Origin: Clostridium collagenovorans DSM 3089
GTDB taxonomy: Bacteria; Bacillota; Clostridia; Clostridiales; Clostridiaceae
Direction of reading: 5' to 3'
DNA: 64,000 bases
NCBI RefSeq assembly: GCF_900130005.1
Contig: NZ_FQXP01000013.1
Coordinates: 13,089 to 77,088 of the forward strand
Shown: piece by piece, positions 27,655 through 36,624 of the stretch
How positions within the stretch are numbered: the first letter of the stretch is position 1
Layout: each line of letters begins with the position of its first letter
Notes under the pieces: model-generated
Database searches by the model: none
Told to the model about the DNA's origin: nothing
The model's input: the letters and a program-made list of their open reading frames with translations, nothing else
Made by a program: the position numbers and the translations under genes

Positions 27655-28536
27655 TTACTCCTTATTTGCTTCTTTATGCAAATATTTTGCTATTTGTTCC
27701 GCTCTTAATAAATCTGTAGTAGTCAATAGCTCCACTACTATTTTAGCATTATCCATCTTTCCAATAGGATTAACCCTAGGAATAATACATTCTATTAATT
27801 GATTAACATTGTCTTCACTTATTTGCTTCAAATCATTTATCTTCATTAAAGCTTTTAGTCCGTAATTATTAGTATGATTTACTTGATATATTCCTTCAGT
27901 GAAAAATATCCCATTTTCATCACTTAAGTCCACCTCAGAAGCTGTAGTACCTATCATAACTAAATCTACATACTTATTAAAGCTTTTTAGCTTATAGTAT
28001 CTAGATAAAGCCTGAACAAGTTTAAATGTTAAGCCCACAAAAGAAAGTCCTTTAAAAGGGTAAGAACAACTATCTTGATTAGGATTAATTACATAAGCAT
28101 CTAGCCTATCTACACTAGTTTTCTCCGTATCTAAAACCACTACATCTATACCTAATTCTTTACAAAGTTCTATTTCTTTATGTGAATTCATACCACAGCC
28201 TAAGCTAATTATTAAATCTGTACCTAAAAATTCTATGTGATTAAGAATATCTTTAGATCTCAGAGTTCTTTCTATATTCTCATCATTAGGTATATAATAC
28301 TCCACATCGGCATTTAAATACCTAAGGACCAATAATAATATGGCTATACTAGTTATACTGTCTACATCATAGTACCCATAAATGACTATTTTCTCTCTAG
28401 CATTTACAGCCGTAATTATTCTTTTTAGTGCAACTTCCATGCCCTTTAATAAAAAAGGATCGTATTTTTTATAATGTTTTTTTACTTTCTTACATACCTT
28501 TTTTTTATCATACTCATAACTAACATCTTTAACCAT
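27655..28536 (-). CDS. RecJ-like DHH-domain protein, truncated and probably catalytically inactive
   Basis: A 293-residue protein at the position normally held by recJ (upstream of apt). It keeps the RecJ DHH-domain framework: YGYYDVDSITS, KELGIDVVVLD, SYPFKGLSFVGLTFKL and PRVNPIGKM. Most metal-binding motifs are changed: DYDVDG reads YYDVDS, VDCG reads LGCG, DHH reads DTE, and the IAD motif reads ASE. It ends where the linker to the DHHA1 domain begins, so DHHA1 and OB domains are missing (RecJ is usually above 550 residues). The frame is intact with a good start: ATG at 28536, 8 bases after GGGGG. An exonuclease function is therefore unlikely; a binding or regulatory role, or slow decay, is possible. 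Confidence 0.82.
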   Translation of the reverse strand: MVKDVSYEYDKKKVCKKVKKHYKKYDPFLLKGMEVALKRIITAVNAREKIVIYGYYDVDSITSIAILLLVLRYLNADVEYYIPNDENIERTLRSKDILNHIEFLGTDLIISLGCGMNSHKEIELCKELGIDVVVLDTEKTSVDRLDAYVINPNQDSCSYPFKGLSFVGLTFKLVQALSRYYKLKSFNKYVDLVMIGTTASEVDLSDENGIFFTEGIYQVNHTNNYGLKALMKINDLKQISEDNVNQLIECIIPRVNPIGKMDNAKIVVELLTTTDLLRAEQIAKYLHKEANKE

Positions 28537-28976
28537 AATCAATCCCCCGAACATTTAGAGAAAACATATATATTATAATTTAAAATTATGGTTTTTACAA
28601 TTTTTTTTTGCATTCTTGTAGAATTTTTATCTTTTCAATGTAATTTTTGACGTTTTTAGTATGATATTTGTATTATTTTTTCCCAGGAAATATCTATTTA
28701 TACATATTTCTATTTTCTTTAGCCTCATATTCCTCAGCATAAATTCCACTTAGTCCTTAGTAACTTAAACCTATACATTCAAAGGTTAATACTTTAAACC
28801 TAAAAAATTAATATGTACTTTGCAACATTAAATCTACCTCATAGTAAGTTATCACATATTAAATTCTTTATCCTATAAAATATGAATGAAGTTTATTTAA
28901 TGCAAGATATATACCTTAAATATAAAATTAGCACCTTAAAATACTTTTTCTTATAAAGTATTTTAAGCATATAAAA
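28537..28976. other. AT-rich intergenic region between secF and the RecJ-like gene
   Basis: About 440 bp. It contains an A/T hairpin at about 28934-28967 (TTAAAATACTTT/AAAGTATTTTAA) and the promoter region of the RecJ-like gene on the minus strand. The RecJ gene of relatives would be much longer than the gene here, but no RecJ coding remnant was seen in this gap. Confidence 0.45.
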
Positions 28977-28997
28977 ACTCCGAGTTACCCTCGGAGT
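28977..28997 (-). terminator. Terminator after secF
   Basis: Minus-strand ACTCCGAG/CTCGGAGT stem with a T run, 5 bp past the secF stop codon. Confidence 0.88.
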
Positions 28998-29002
28998 CTT
29001 GT

Positions 29003-29920
29003 TTAAGCTTCACTAGTTTTTTTCTTTTTTCCATATTGAGCTTTAGGATTTTTCTTATCCTTTTTATCTCTTAAAGTTGCCCAAATCGGACTAGCTATAA
29101 AGATTGAAGAATATGTTCCTGTTATTATACCAATAATTAATGGTACTGTTAATTCTCGTATACCCGGAACCAAAATAACCATCATCATTATTGTAAGTAA
29201 AGTAGATAATGAAGTATATATTGATCTCCTCATAGTTTGACTTATACTTGAATTAATTAACTCACCTGTCTCAACCTTACCTAATTTCTTTTTGTTTTCT
29301 CTTATTCTATCAAATATTACTATTGTATCATTCATAGAATATCCTAATATAGTCATAACAGCAGCTATAAAAGGAGAGTTTATACGAATTCTAAGTATAG
29401 CATATACACTAAGTGTAATAAGTAAGTCGTGAATTAATGCAACTATTGCAGCAACACCAAATTCGAATTCGAATCTTACAGCTATATATATAGCTATTGC
29501 TATACAGGATAAAATTGAAGCTATAAATGCTTTTCTAGTTAATTCACTACCAATAGAACCACTTATATTTTCTTCTTGAACTAAATAATCATCACCTAAG
29601 TTAAATTCTTCTTTAACCTTAGTTTTTAGCTCTTTTACTTGCTCCGTTTCTATTGCACCTGTTTGAATAATTAATTCAATCTCTGTATTGTTTGTTTCTC
29701 TTGCACTATACTTTTTAGTAAAGTCAGATATAACTTTTTCTACCTCTTGAACTTTATCTTGATTTACTTGTTCACCCATATTAAAAGTTAATATAGTTCC
29801 ACCCTTAAAGTCTATACCGAAGTTTAGCCCTTTAAAAGCTATGGCAAACCCAAGACCTATCAACATGATAGCTAAAGATATTCCATACCATATCTTACGT
29901 TTTTCAAATATCTTTATCAT
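29003..29920 (-). CDS. secF: Protein translocase subunit SecF
   Basis: Membrane component of the SecDF complex that uses proton motive force to aid Sec-dependent export. The 305-residue protein has TM1 at about 10-30, the conserved GLNFGIDFKGGT just after it, an extracytoplasmic domain (about 40-125), and five further membrane segments with YSMNDTIVIFDRIREN. It ends in a lysine-rich tail. GGGGG precedes the ATG. SecD and SecF are separate genes here, 4 bp apart, unlike the B. subtilis fusion. Confidence 0.95.
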   Translation of the reverse strand: MIKIFEKRKIWYGISLAIMLIGLGFAIAFKGLNFGIDFKGGTILTFNMGEQVNQDKVQEVEKVISDFTKKYSARETNNTEIELIIQTGAIETEQVKELKTKVKEEFNLGDDYLVQEENISGSIGSELTRKAFIASILSCIAIAIYIAVRFEFEFGVAAIVALIHDLLITLSVYAILRIRINSPFIAAVMTILGYSMNDTIVIFDRIRENKKKLGKVETGELINSSISQTMRRSIYTSLSTLLTIMMMVILVPGIRELTVPLIIGIITGTYSSIFIASPIWATLRDKKDKKNPKAQYGKKKKTSEA

Positions 29921-29924
29921 GAAT

Positions 29925-31187
29925 TTACCCCCTTTTCACACCGAAATAACCAGGTTTCTCTAGTATTCCAATATTTAATAATAATCTTAGTATAAATTTA
30001 GTAAATATTAATGCTGTAAATACACTTATAACTATACCAATCATTAAAGTTACTGCAAAGCCTCTTACTGATCCTGTACCAAAATTATAAAGAATAATAC
30101 CTGCTATCATAGTTGTAATATTTGAGTCTAATATTGATGTTAATGCTCTATCAAAACCTGCATTAACAGATGCTTTTATAGATTTTCCTGACTGTATCTC
30201 TTCCTTAATTCTCTCAAATATGAGCACATTGGCGTCCACGGCCATTCCAATAGTAAGTAACAGACCCGCTATACCAGCTAATGTCAATGTTCCTTCCATT
30301 GCTACAAAAACATATAAATCTAATAATATAAATAGTACTAGTGCTAAATCAGCAACTAATCCTGGTAATCTATACACTGCTAACATAAATATAAATACTA
30401 AGCCAACACCTAAAATTGCAGCTTTTTTACTATTTGGCATAGCATCAGAACCTAATTGAGATCCTACTGTTTTAAAAGATACTGGTTTTACTGGTAATGG
30501 TAATGCACCTGATTTTATTATATCCGCATCTCTTTTTGCTTCTTCTAGGTTTTTACTTCCACTTATTACAGCCTGACCATTTAATATTGGTTCATTTACA
30601 GTTGGTTCACTTAACTTCTCTTCATCCATGTAAATAGCTATTTGTTTCCCTACAAATTCCTTAGTAGCATTAGCAAATTTATCTTTTCCTTCGTCTGAAA
30701 ATTCAAGAGCTATCTCTGATTTTTGAGTCTCTGGATTCATACGAGCTACTGCATTTTTAACATCTTTACCTGTTAAGATAGTTTCACCATTAGGATCCAC
30801 AAATTTAAGTTCCCCTGTTTTACCTAGTACATCCATAACTTCTTCAGAGTTAAATATACCAGGGATCTCTATTCTTATTCTCTTATCCCCTTCTTGTTTA
30901 ACCTCTGTCTCAGATACACCAAGCTTGTTAACTCTCATACTTAAAAATTCAATTTCTCTACTCATATCCTCTGGACTTACTTCTTCCGCTTGTATTTCTT
31001 CTACAACAGAAATACCCCCTTGTAAGTCTAGCCCTCTGTTAATTGCCTGAGAAAATGGTTTTATTTTGTAACCGGCAATAGTAAACCCTTTAAGCCCTGC
31101 AAAGCCTAAAGTTGCAATTACAAGAATAGTAATTACTAATAAGGTAACACTTTTTGCCTTATCTTTACTTTTCTTATTATTCTTCAT
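29925..31187 (-). CDS. secD: Protein translocase subunit SecD
   Basis: Partner of SecF in the export complex. The 420-residue protein has TM1 at about 15-32, the SecD motif NRGLDLQGGISVV, a shortened P1/head region (about 55-235), and five C-terminal membrane segments carrying GMAVDANVLIFERIKEE. The start chosen is ATG at 31187, 7 bases after AGGAGG; the ATG two codons earlier overlaps the ribosome site. It lies downstream of scfB by 85 bp on the same strand, so the SCIFF genes and secDF may share transcripts. Confidence 0.95.
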   Translation of the reverse strand: MKNNKKSKDKAKSVTLLVITILVIATLGFAGLKGFTIAGYKIKPFSQAINRGLDLQGGISVVEEIQAEEVSPEDMSREIEFLSMRVNKLGVSETEVKQEGDKRIRIEIPGIFNSEEVMDVLGKTGELKFVDPNGETILTGKDVKNAVARMNPETQKSEIALEFSDEGKDKFANATKEFVGKQIAIYMDEEKLSEPTVNEPILNGQAVISGSKNLEEAKRDADIIKSGALPLPVKPVSFKTVGSQLGSDAMPNSKKAAILGVGLVFIFMLAVYRLPGLVADLALVLFILLDLYVFVAMEGTLTLAGIAGLLLTIGMAVDANVLIFERIKEEIQSGKSIKASVNAGFDRALTSILDSNITTMIAGIILYNFGTGSVRGFAVTLMIGIVISVFTALIFTKFILRLLLNIGILEKPGYFGVKRG

Positions 31188-31271
31188 TTTCATCCTCCTT
31201 TGCTAACTAAGTTGCGGCAAACTTCTGTTCATTATTATATTACTTTTAACAATAATAGTCAATAATGGGTA

Positions 31272-32645
31272 TTATTCATTTTCTTTTTCCATTTTTTTAG
31301 CCTTTAATGCAATAGCACATTCGATTCTCTTCTTTTGCATTTCACAACCTATGTTATAAGGAACATGCATGTCTCCATTGAAGTTAAAGTTGTTTGCTTG
31401 ACATCCTCCACTACAATAGAATCTAGCCCAACAGTCTTTACATACTGGTTTGTTATAAATGTGAGCATTTTTAAATTCATCACTTATCTTCTCATCAAAA
31501 CTCTCTTCAAAAATAGTTCCTAATTTAAACTCTTCATTGTTAACAAATTGGTGACATGGATATATATCTCCCTCTGGAGTGATTGCTATATATTCATGAC
31601 CAGCTCCACATCCTGATATTCTTTTATATACACATGGACCACCCTTTAAATCTATGTTGAAGTGATAGAAGTTAAATTCATTTCCTTCTTCATATCTCTT
31701 AGCCATTTCTTCATATAATTTATCGTATTGTTCAAAGATAACTGGTAGATCTTCTTCTCTTAAAGAAAGTTCATGCTCTGCTGGAAGAACTACTGGCTCC
31801 ACAGATATTTCTTTAAATCCTTGCTCTGCTAAGTGCTTGATATCTTCATAGAAGTCAAGGTTTTCTCTTGTGAAGGTACCTCTTACATAGTGAGCTTTTG
31901 TCTTATCTCTTTTTTCTACCATTTCTTTAATCTTAGGTAAAATCATGTCATATGAACCTTTGCCGTCAAATCTTATTCTAACATTATCATTGACTTCTTT
32001 TCTTCCATCTATACTTAAAATGATATTTACCATATTTTCATTTAAATACTCCATTAACTCATCAGTTAATAAAGTACAGTTAGTTGTCATTGTAAATCTA
32101 ATACTCTTGTTATGGATTTTCTCTTGCTCTCTTCCATAAGCTACAATCTCTTTAATTACTGGCATTGCCATAAGTGGCTCTCCACCAAATAAATCTATTT
32201 CTATATTCTTTCTTGGTCCTGAATGTTTAAGCACATAATCAATTGATTTCTTTCCGATTTCTGCAGACATTCTCTTCTTACCACCGTGGTATTCCCCCTC
32301 ATCTGCAAAACAGTACTTACACTTTAAGTTACAATCATGAATTATATTTAAGCAAACAGCTTTTATGTAAGATTTAGAATTTCCGCTCTTCATTGCGATT
32401 TCTTCATATAAATCAGTAGTATACAAATATCCTTCTTCAACTAACTCTTTAATTTCCCCATATGCTTCTTCTATAATTTCAGCATCATACTTTCCATCAA
32501 GTAAACTTAAAAGCTCTTCCTTGCTTTTTAAGCCACCATCTTCTACTAAATCATAAACTAATTCGTCTACACTATGTAAAGATCCTGAGTTAACATCAAC
32601 TATAAAGTAATTATCACCTTGTTTAAATTTATGAATTAACGCCAT
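31272..32645 (-). CDS. scfB: SCIFF peptide maturase (radical SAM/SPASM)
   Basis: Forms thioether crosslinks in the SCIFF peptide encoded just upstream. The 457-residue protein starts with a RiPP-recognition-like region (residues 1-90). The radical-SAM cluster motif CNLKCKYC lies near residue 104, followed by the SAM-binding DLFGGEPL. The SPASM region at the end has the cysteine set for two auxiliary clusters (CGAGHEY, YPCHQF, CKDCWARFYCSGGC, GCEMQK). This is the TIGR03974 type of maturase that is nearly universal in Clostridia. It lies 188 bp from scfA with a terminator between, so readthrough or a separate promoter is needed. Confidence 0.95.
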   Translation of the reverse strand: MALIHKFKQGDNYFIVDVNSGSLHSVDELVYDLVEDGGLKSKEELLSLLDGKYDAEIIEEAYGEIKELVEEGYLYTTDLYEEIAMKSGNSKSYIKAVCLNIIHDCNLKCKYCFADEGEYHGGKKRMSAEIGKKSIDYVLKHSGPRKNIEIDLFGGEPLMAMPVIKEIVAYGREQEKIHNKSIRFTMTTNCTLLTDELMEYLNENMVNIILSIDGRKEVNDNVRIRFDGKGSYDMILPKIKEMVEKRDKTKAHYVRGTFTRENLDFYEDIKHLAEQGFKEISVEPVVLPAEHELSLREEDLPVIFEQYDKLYEEMAKRYEEGNEFNFYHFNIDLKGGPCVYKRISGCGAGHEYIAITPEGDIYPCHQFVNNEEFKLGTIFEESFDEKISDEFKNAHIYNKPVCKDCWARFYCSGGCQANNFNFNGDMHVPYNIGCEMQKKRIECAIALKAKKMEKENE

Positions 32646-32784
32646 GTTAAAATTCCTCCCGCTTATTAAATAAACTTATAATTTTATTTCTTTAGTCATT
32701 AAAAACCTATCCTCTAATATACAATAAAATTTCATAACACCATAAAATTATAATATTATGAAATTTATTCCTCTGATAAAACAT

Positions 32785-32808
32785 AAAGCAGTAACCTAAA
32801 GTTACTGC
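32785..32808 (-). terminator. Stem-loop after scfA
   Basis: AGCAGTAAC/GTTACTGCT arms, 5-base loop, followed on the minus strand by TTTATGTTTTA. It lies between the SCIFF peptide gene and the maturase and may set their relative expression. Confidence 0.75.
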
Positions 32809-32833
32809 TACGCTATTTGCCCTAAGCTTTTAA

Positions 32834-32971
32834 TTAGTTTTCACAAGCTAAGTTAGCAACTGTACAAGATGTTTTACAAGCAGATTGGCAAGAGTTTGCA
32901 CATTCTTTACATCCTGGTTTCTTTAAGCTATTTTTTAAATTTGATTTATTGATAACTTTTATGTGTTTCAT
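32834..32971 (-). CDS. scfA: SCIFF ranthipeptide precursor (six cysteines in forty-five)
   Basis: A 45-residue peptide with six cysteines in its last 26 residues (spacing GCKEC, SCQSAC, TSC, AC) and the leader MKHIKVINKSNLKNSLKKPG. This is the SCIFF ribosomal peptide, crosslinked by the radical-SAM enzyme of the next gene. The ATG at 32971 is chosen because GGAGGAG lies 8 bases upstream and because it gives exactly the family length; the longer frame is not supported. The biological role of the product is unsettled, though ranthipeptides have been tied to quorum-like signalling. Confidence 0.96.
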   Translation of the reverse strand: MKHIKVINKSNLKNSLKKPGCKECANSCQSACKTSCTVANLACEN

Positions 32972-33395
32972 ATTGATACTCCTCCATTTAAAAAGTTTTC
33001 CGTACAATTGTACCACAATATAGTAGATAAATCAATTTAATCTTATATAACATATCCACCACTAATCAATATAAAATATTGCATTTAAAACTATATTTAA
33101 CATATAAAATAAAAGCCCTTATGATTACATAGAACTAGCCAAACAAACAATAAAAAAAGACTTTTACATATGAAATCAAATACCCTATGACCCTTATTAC
33201 ATGTAGTTAACATCAGTATTGTCATTGCCATAGTTATTATTCTTGTTCTATTTTTATTTTCTTATTACACACTTAACATAAGTAATGTAATTACTATAGT
33301 AATCATTAATAATATAGTAGTTAACTTATATATAAGTATATACCTAAATTCTATTTTAAAGCAAATAAGGAGCTTAAGTTTATATGTTTAAAGTT
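32972..33395. other. Intergenic region with a startless hydrophobic frame
   Basis: About 420 bp upstream of scfA. On the plus strand positions 33191-33391 are open for 66 codons and translate to a very hydrophobic sequence, but no ATG, GTG or TTG occurs early in the frame and there is no ribosome site. It is treated as non-coding or a relic. The scfA promoter must lie here on the minus strand. Confidence 0.4.
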
Positions 33396-33773
33396 CTATA
33401 TGTTTATACCTATCATTCCTGACAATGTTCCTACAACCATTGCAATAATTGCTCTAACAAAATCCCTGCCCACAAGCGCTGCTTCTCTACCAGCTACAAT
33501 TGATATTATATATATAATAACTATATATAATATTGAAACTGAGAGTCCCATAAGCCAACCCTTTTCACCTGATGTCCTGGCTGCCCATACAGCACCATAA
33601 AATATACTAAAACAGCTAAAAATCATAATAAATATAGAATTAACCTTCATATTCTCTATAGTTCCAAAGCAAAACGTTGCTATCAAGGTATATGCTAAGA
33701 AACAAATTAAGGTAACTATAGTTGCTCTTATAAGCCCTACACTGACACATGAGATTTTAGATCTCTTCACCAT
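33396..33773 (-). CDS. TIGR04086-family four-helix membrane protein (YrzE-like)
   Basis: A 125-residue membrane protein with four hydrophobic segments (about 14-36, 43-63, 72-92 and 102-122) and the turn GAVWAARTSGEKGWLMG between helices 2 and 3. This matches the small TIGR04086 family found in Firmicutes next to yajC and the SCIFF genes. Function is unknown; the fixed location next to export genes hints at an envelope role. A GAGGGGG site precedes the ATG. Confidence 0.82.
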   Translation of the reverse strand: MVKRSKISCVSVGLIRATIVTLICFLAYTLIATFCFGTIENMKVNSIFIMIFSCFSIFYGAVWAARTSGEKGWLMGLSVSILYIVIIYIISIVAGREAALVGRDFVRAIIAMVVGTLSGMIGINI

Positions 33774-33808
33774 AAACCCACCCCCTCAGAAAAACTACTT
33801 ATTAAATA

Positions 33809-33859
33809 AAAAAACTCCTTATTTGCTTAATATTACTTATGCAAACAAGAAGTCTTTTA
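33809..33859 (-). terminator. Terminator after yajC
   Basis: Imperfect arms (ACTCCTTATTTGC and GCAAACAAGAAGT, 11 of 13 paired) with a minus-strand run of seven T. Confidence 0.7.
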
Positions 33860-33869
33860 TTACTTATTT

Positions 33870-34154
33870 CTAATTTTCACTAACAGTTTCCTCAGGTGTT
33901 ATAACTGAAGCAATTGCTTGTTTAGTAAATTTGATTCTTGATCTATCAGGACCAGACTCTAAAATTATGTAATCATCCTTTAATGAAGTAATTCTTCCCA
34001 TTACTCCACCTTTAGTCATAATTTCATCATTTACTTTTAATGAGTTTATCATTTCCTCATATTGTTTCTTTCTTTTCTTTTCTGGTAGGAATATGATTAA
34101 GTATAAAACTACCATCATAACGATAAATGGTAAAAGTTGAACAACTATATTCAT
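33870..34154 (-). CDS. yajC: Preprotein translocase accessory subunit YajC
   Basis: A 94-residue single-pass membrane protein that binds SecDF. Residues 5-25 form the membrane helix (LLPFIVMMVVLYLIIFLPEKK), followed by the family pattern RKKQYEEMINSLKVNDEIMTKGGVMGRI and the SRIKFTKQAIASVI ending. It lies between tgt and the secDF region, its normal neighbourhood. The GAAAGGAGAATATGAA stretch provides the ribosome site. Confidence 0.95.
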   Translation of the reverse strand: MNIVVQLLPFIVMMVVLYLIIFLPEKKRKKQYEEMINSLKVNDEIMTKGGVMGRITSLKDDYIILESGPDRSRIKFTKQAIASVITPEETVSEN

Positions 34155-34316
34155 TTCATATTCTCCTTTCTATTTTTTAAGTATGATATACATTTTAATG
34201 CAAATATGAATTTAAAGCAATGATTTTTAACTCTTAATTATTCTTATTTTTCTCTATAATTCTATAAAAACCTTACTTTTTTACGCTTTTACAGGTAATA
34301 TGAACCCTAATTCATA

Positions 34317-35450
34317 TTATTTTATACCCCACTCTTGTAACTTTTTAGCTTTAAATCCTGCAAAGTTATCAGCATCAATGGCATCTCTTATTTCTTGCAT
34401 TAAGTTATTATAGAAATATAAGTTATGTAAAACTGCAAGTCTCATAGCTAACATTTCCTTAGCCTTAAATAAATGTCTTATATAAGCTCTTGTATAGTGT
34501 TTACATGCTGGACATTGACACCCTTCATCTATAGGTTTTGTATCAAGCTCATACTTAGCATTCATTATATTTATTTTTCCATCTTTAGTGAACAGATGCC
34601 CATGTCTACCGTTTCTAGCTGGTAAAACACAATCAAAGAAGTCTACACCTCTTTCAACTGCCTCTAAAATATTTGCAGGTGTTCCTACACCCATTAAATA
34701 TATTGGTTTATCAACTGGTAAATGTGGTACAACAGCATCTATAACTTTATACATATCTTCGTGGCTTTCACCAACTGCTAAACCACCAATTGCATAACCA
34801 TCTAAATCCATTTTAGAAATAGTTTTAGCATGCTCTATTCTTATATCTTCATAAGTTCCACCTTGATTTATACCAAATAACATCTGATCCTTGTTGATTG
34901 TATCTGGAAGTGAGTTTAATCTATCCATTTCCTTTTTACATCTCTCAAGCCATCTAGTTGTTCTTGCAACTGAGTTTTCTACATATTCTCTTGTAGATGG
35001 GTTTGGTATACACTCATCGAAAGCCATAGCTATAGTTGATGCTAAATTGCTTTGTATTTGCATACTTTCCTCTGGTCCCATGAATATTTTTCTTCCATCA
35101 ATATGTGAGTTAAAATAAACTCCCTCTTCCTTTATCTTTCTCATGGCTGCCAATGAGAATACTTGGAATCCGCCTGAATCTGTTAAAATAGGTCTATCCC
35201 AATTCATAAACTTATGTAATCCACCTAACTCTCCAACAACCTTATCTGTGGGTCTTAAATGCAGGTGATATGTGTTAGATAGTTCAACCTGGCATCCTAT
35301 CTCTTTTAAATCCATAGATGATACAGCACCTTTAATAGCTGCTAAAGTACCAACATTCATAAATACAGGAGTTTGTATTGTTCCGTGAACTGTCTTAAAC
35401 TCTCCACGTCTTGTTTTTCCATCTCTTTTTAGTAGTGTGTATTGTCCCAT
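34317..35450 (-). CDS. tgt: Queuine tRNA-guanine transglycosylase
   Basis: Exchanges G34 of GUN-anticodon tRNAs for a 7-deazaguanine base (preQ1) in queuosine synthesis. About 377 residues, standard for bacteria. Catalytic Asp in DRPILTDSGGFQVFSL, the nucleophile region DFFDCVLPARNGRHG, and the zinc site CQCPACKHYTRAYIRHL are present. The start is uncertain: the ATG at 35450 gives MGQYTLLKRDGKTR and follows GGGAAGTG; an ATG five codons earlier is possible. It follows queA by about 30 bp, the common ruvAB-queA-tgt-yajC order. Confidence 0.95.
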   Translation of the reverse strand: MGQYTLLKRDGKTRRGEFKTVHGTIQTPVFMNVGTLAAIKGAVSSMDLKEIGCQVELSNTYHLHLRPTDKVVGELGGLHKFMNWDRPILTDSGGFQVFSLAAMRKIKEEGVYFNSHIDGRKIFMGPEESMQIQSNLASTIAMAFDECIPNPSTREYVENSVARTTRWLERCKKEMDRLNSLPDTINKDQMLFGINQGGTYEDIRIEHAKTISKMDLDGYAIGGLAVGESHEDMYKVIDAVVPHLPVDKPIYLMGVGTPANILEAVERGVDFFDCVLPARNGRHGHLFTKDGKINIMNAKYELDTKPIDEGCQCPACKHYTRAYIRHLFKAKEMLAMRLAVLHNLYFYNNLMQEIRDAIDADNFAGFKAKKLQEWGIK

Positions 35451-35482
35451 TTCTTCACTTCCCATCAAATTTATCTTAATTT

Positions 35483-36511
35483 TTACTTATGTATAAACAT
35501 TGCATCTCCAAAACTAAAGAATCTATATCCGTCCTTAACTGCTACCTCATAAGCATTCATTACATGCTCCTTACCAGCTAAAGCACTAACTAGCATGATT
35601 AAAGTAGACTGTGGCAGGTGGAAATTAGTAATTAAGCAATCTAACGCTTTGAACTTATATCCTGGATATATAAATATTTCAGTCCATCCACTTTGCTCTT
35701 TTAATTTTCCATTTTCATCAGCTATACTTTCGATAGTTCTACATGAAGTAGTTCCTACCCCTATTAATCTACCACCATTCTCTTTACATCTATTAATAGT
35801 ATCTGCTGTTTCCTGAGACATTTGGTAATATTCTGAGTGCATATGGTGATCATTAATATCATCAACTTTAACAGGTCTAAAAGTACCTAAGCCAACATGT
35901 AATGTTACAAAGGCAATCTCAACACCCTTATCCTTTATTCTCTGTAATAATTCCTCTGTAAAATGCAAACCTGCTGTAGGTGCTGCAGCAGAACCAACTT
36001 CCTTAGAGTACACTGTTTGATATCTTTCTTTTTCCTCTAATTGCTCTGTTATATATGGTGGAAGTGGCATTTGTCCTAAACTATCTAAAACCTCTTCAAA
36101 TATACCCTCATACTCAAATCTTACAAGTCTACTTCCTTCTTCACCCATACCTACTACTTCTGCCTTAAGTTCGCCATTTCCAAAAACAAATCTATTTCCT
36201 ATCTTAGCTCTCTTACCAGGCTTAACAAGAGTTTCCCAAGTATCCTTTTCAACTCTTTTTAATAAAAGGAATTCCATCTTACCATTAGTATCTTCCTTTG
36301 CACCAAAAAGTCTCGCTGGCAATACTCTAGTGTTATTTAAAACTAAACAGTCTCCTGCTCTTAAATAATCAACTATATCTTTAAATTTTTTATGTTCAAT
36401 TTCTCCAGTTTCCTTTTGAAGAACCATTAATCTTGATTCATCCCTTTTAGCTGCTGGATGTTGAGCTATTGATTCTTCTGGTAAATAAAAATCAAAATCT
36501 TTAACTTTCAA
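35483..36511 (-). CDS. queA: S-adenosylmethionine:tRNA ribosyltransferase-isomerase
   Basis: Adds the epoxycyclopentanediol precursor from SAM to preQ1-tRNA, making epoxyqueuosine. 342 residues from the chosen start. Family blocks are [48 protein letters not shown] and [23 protein letters not shown] at 36511 is taken as the start because AGGAAGG lies 8 bases upstream and the product begins as other QueA proteins do; a GTG three codons earlier overlaps the ribosome site. Tgt follows. Confidence 0.95.
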   Translation of the reverse strand: MKVKDFDFYLPEESIAQHPAAKRDESRLMVLQKETGEIEHKKFKDIVDYLRAGDCLVLNNTRVLPARLFGAKEDTNGKMEFLLLKRVEKDTWETLVKPGKRAKIGNRFVFGNGELKAEVVGMGEEGSRLVRFEYEGIFEEVLDSLGQMPLPPYITEQLEEKERYQTVYSKEVGSAAAPTAGLHFTEELLQRIKDKGVEIAFVTLHVGLGTFRPVKVDDINDHHMHSEYYQMSQETADTINRCKENGGRLIGVGTTSCRTIESIADENGKLKEQSGWTEIFIYPGYKFKALDCLITNFHLPQSTLIMLVSALAGKEHVMNAYEVAVKDGYRFFSFGDAMFIHK

Positions 36512-36589
36512 TATGTACACCTTCCTTAGTAAACATTAATTCTCTGTACTATTATACATCTATATAACTCTTAGTAAAAAACTTTATTT

Positions 36590-36624
36590 AAACAGTGCAC
36601 TTTTTAGAAAAGAGTACACTGTTT
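36590..36624 (-). terminator. Terminator overlapping the ruvB stop codon
   Basis: AAACAGTGCACTTTT and AAAAGAGTACACTGTTT arms (one mismatch) with a 3-base loop; it may separate ruvAB from queA-tgt. Confidence 0.7.

Noticed and set aside
33191..33391. 66 open codons, very hydrophobic, plus strand upstream of scfA
   Set aside because: No ATG, GTG or TTG in frame near the start and no ribosome site; AT-rich DNA often gives Ile/Leu-rich frames. It could be a relic but cannot be supported.
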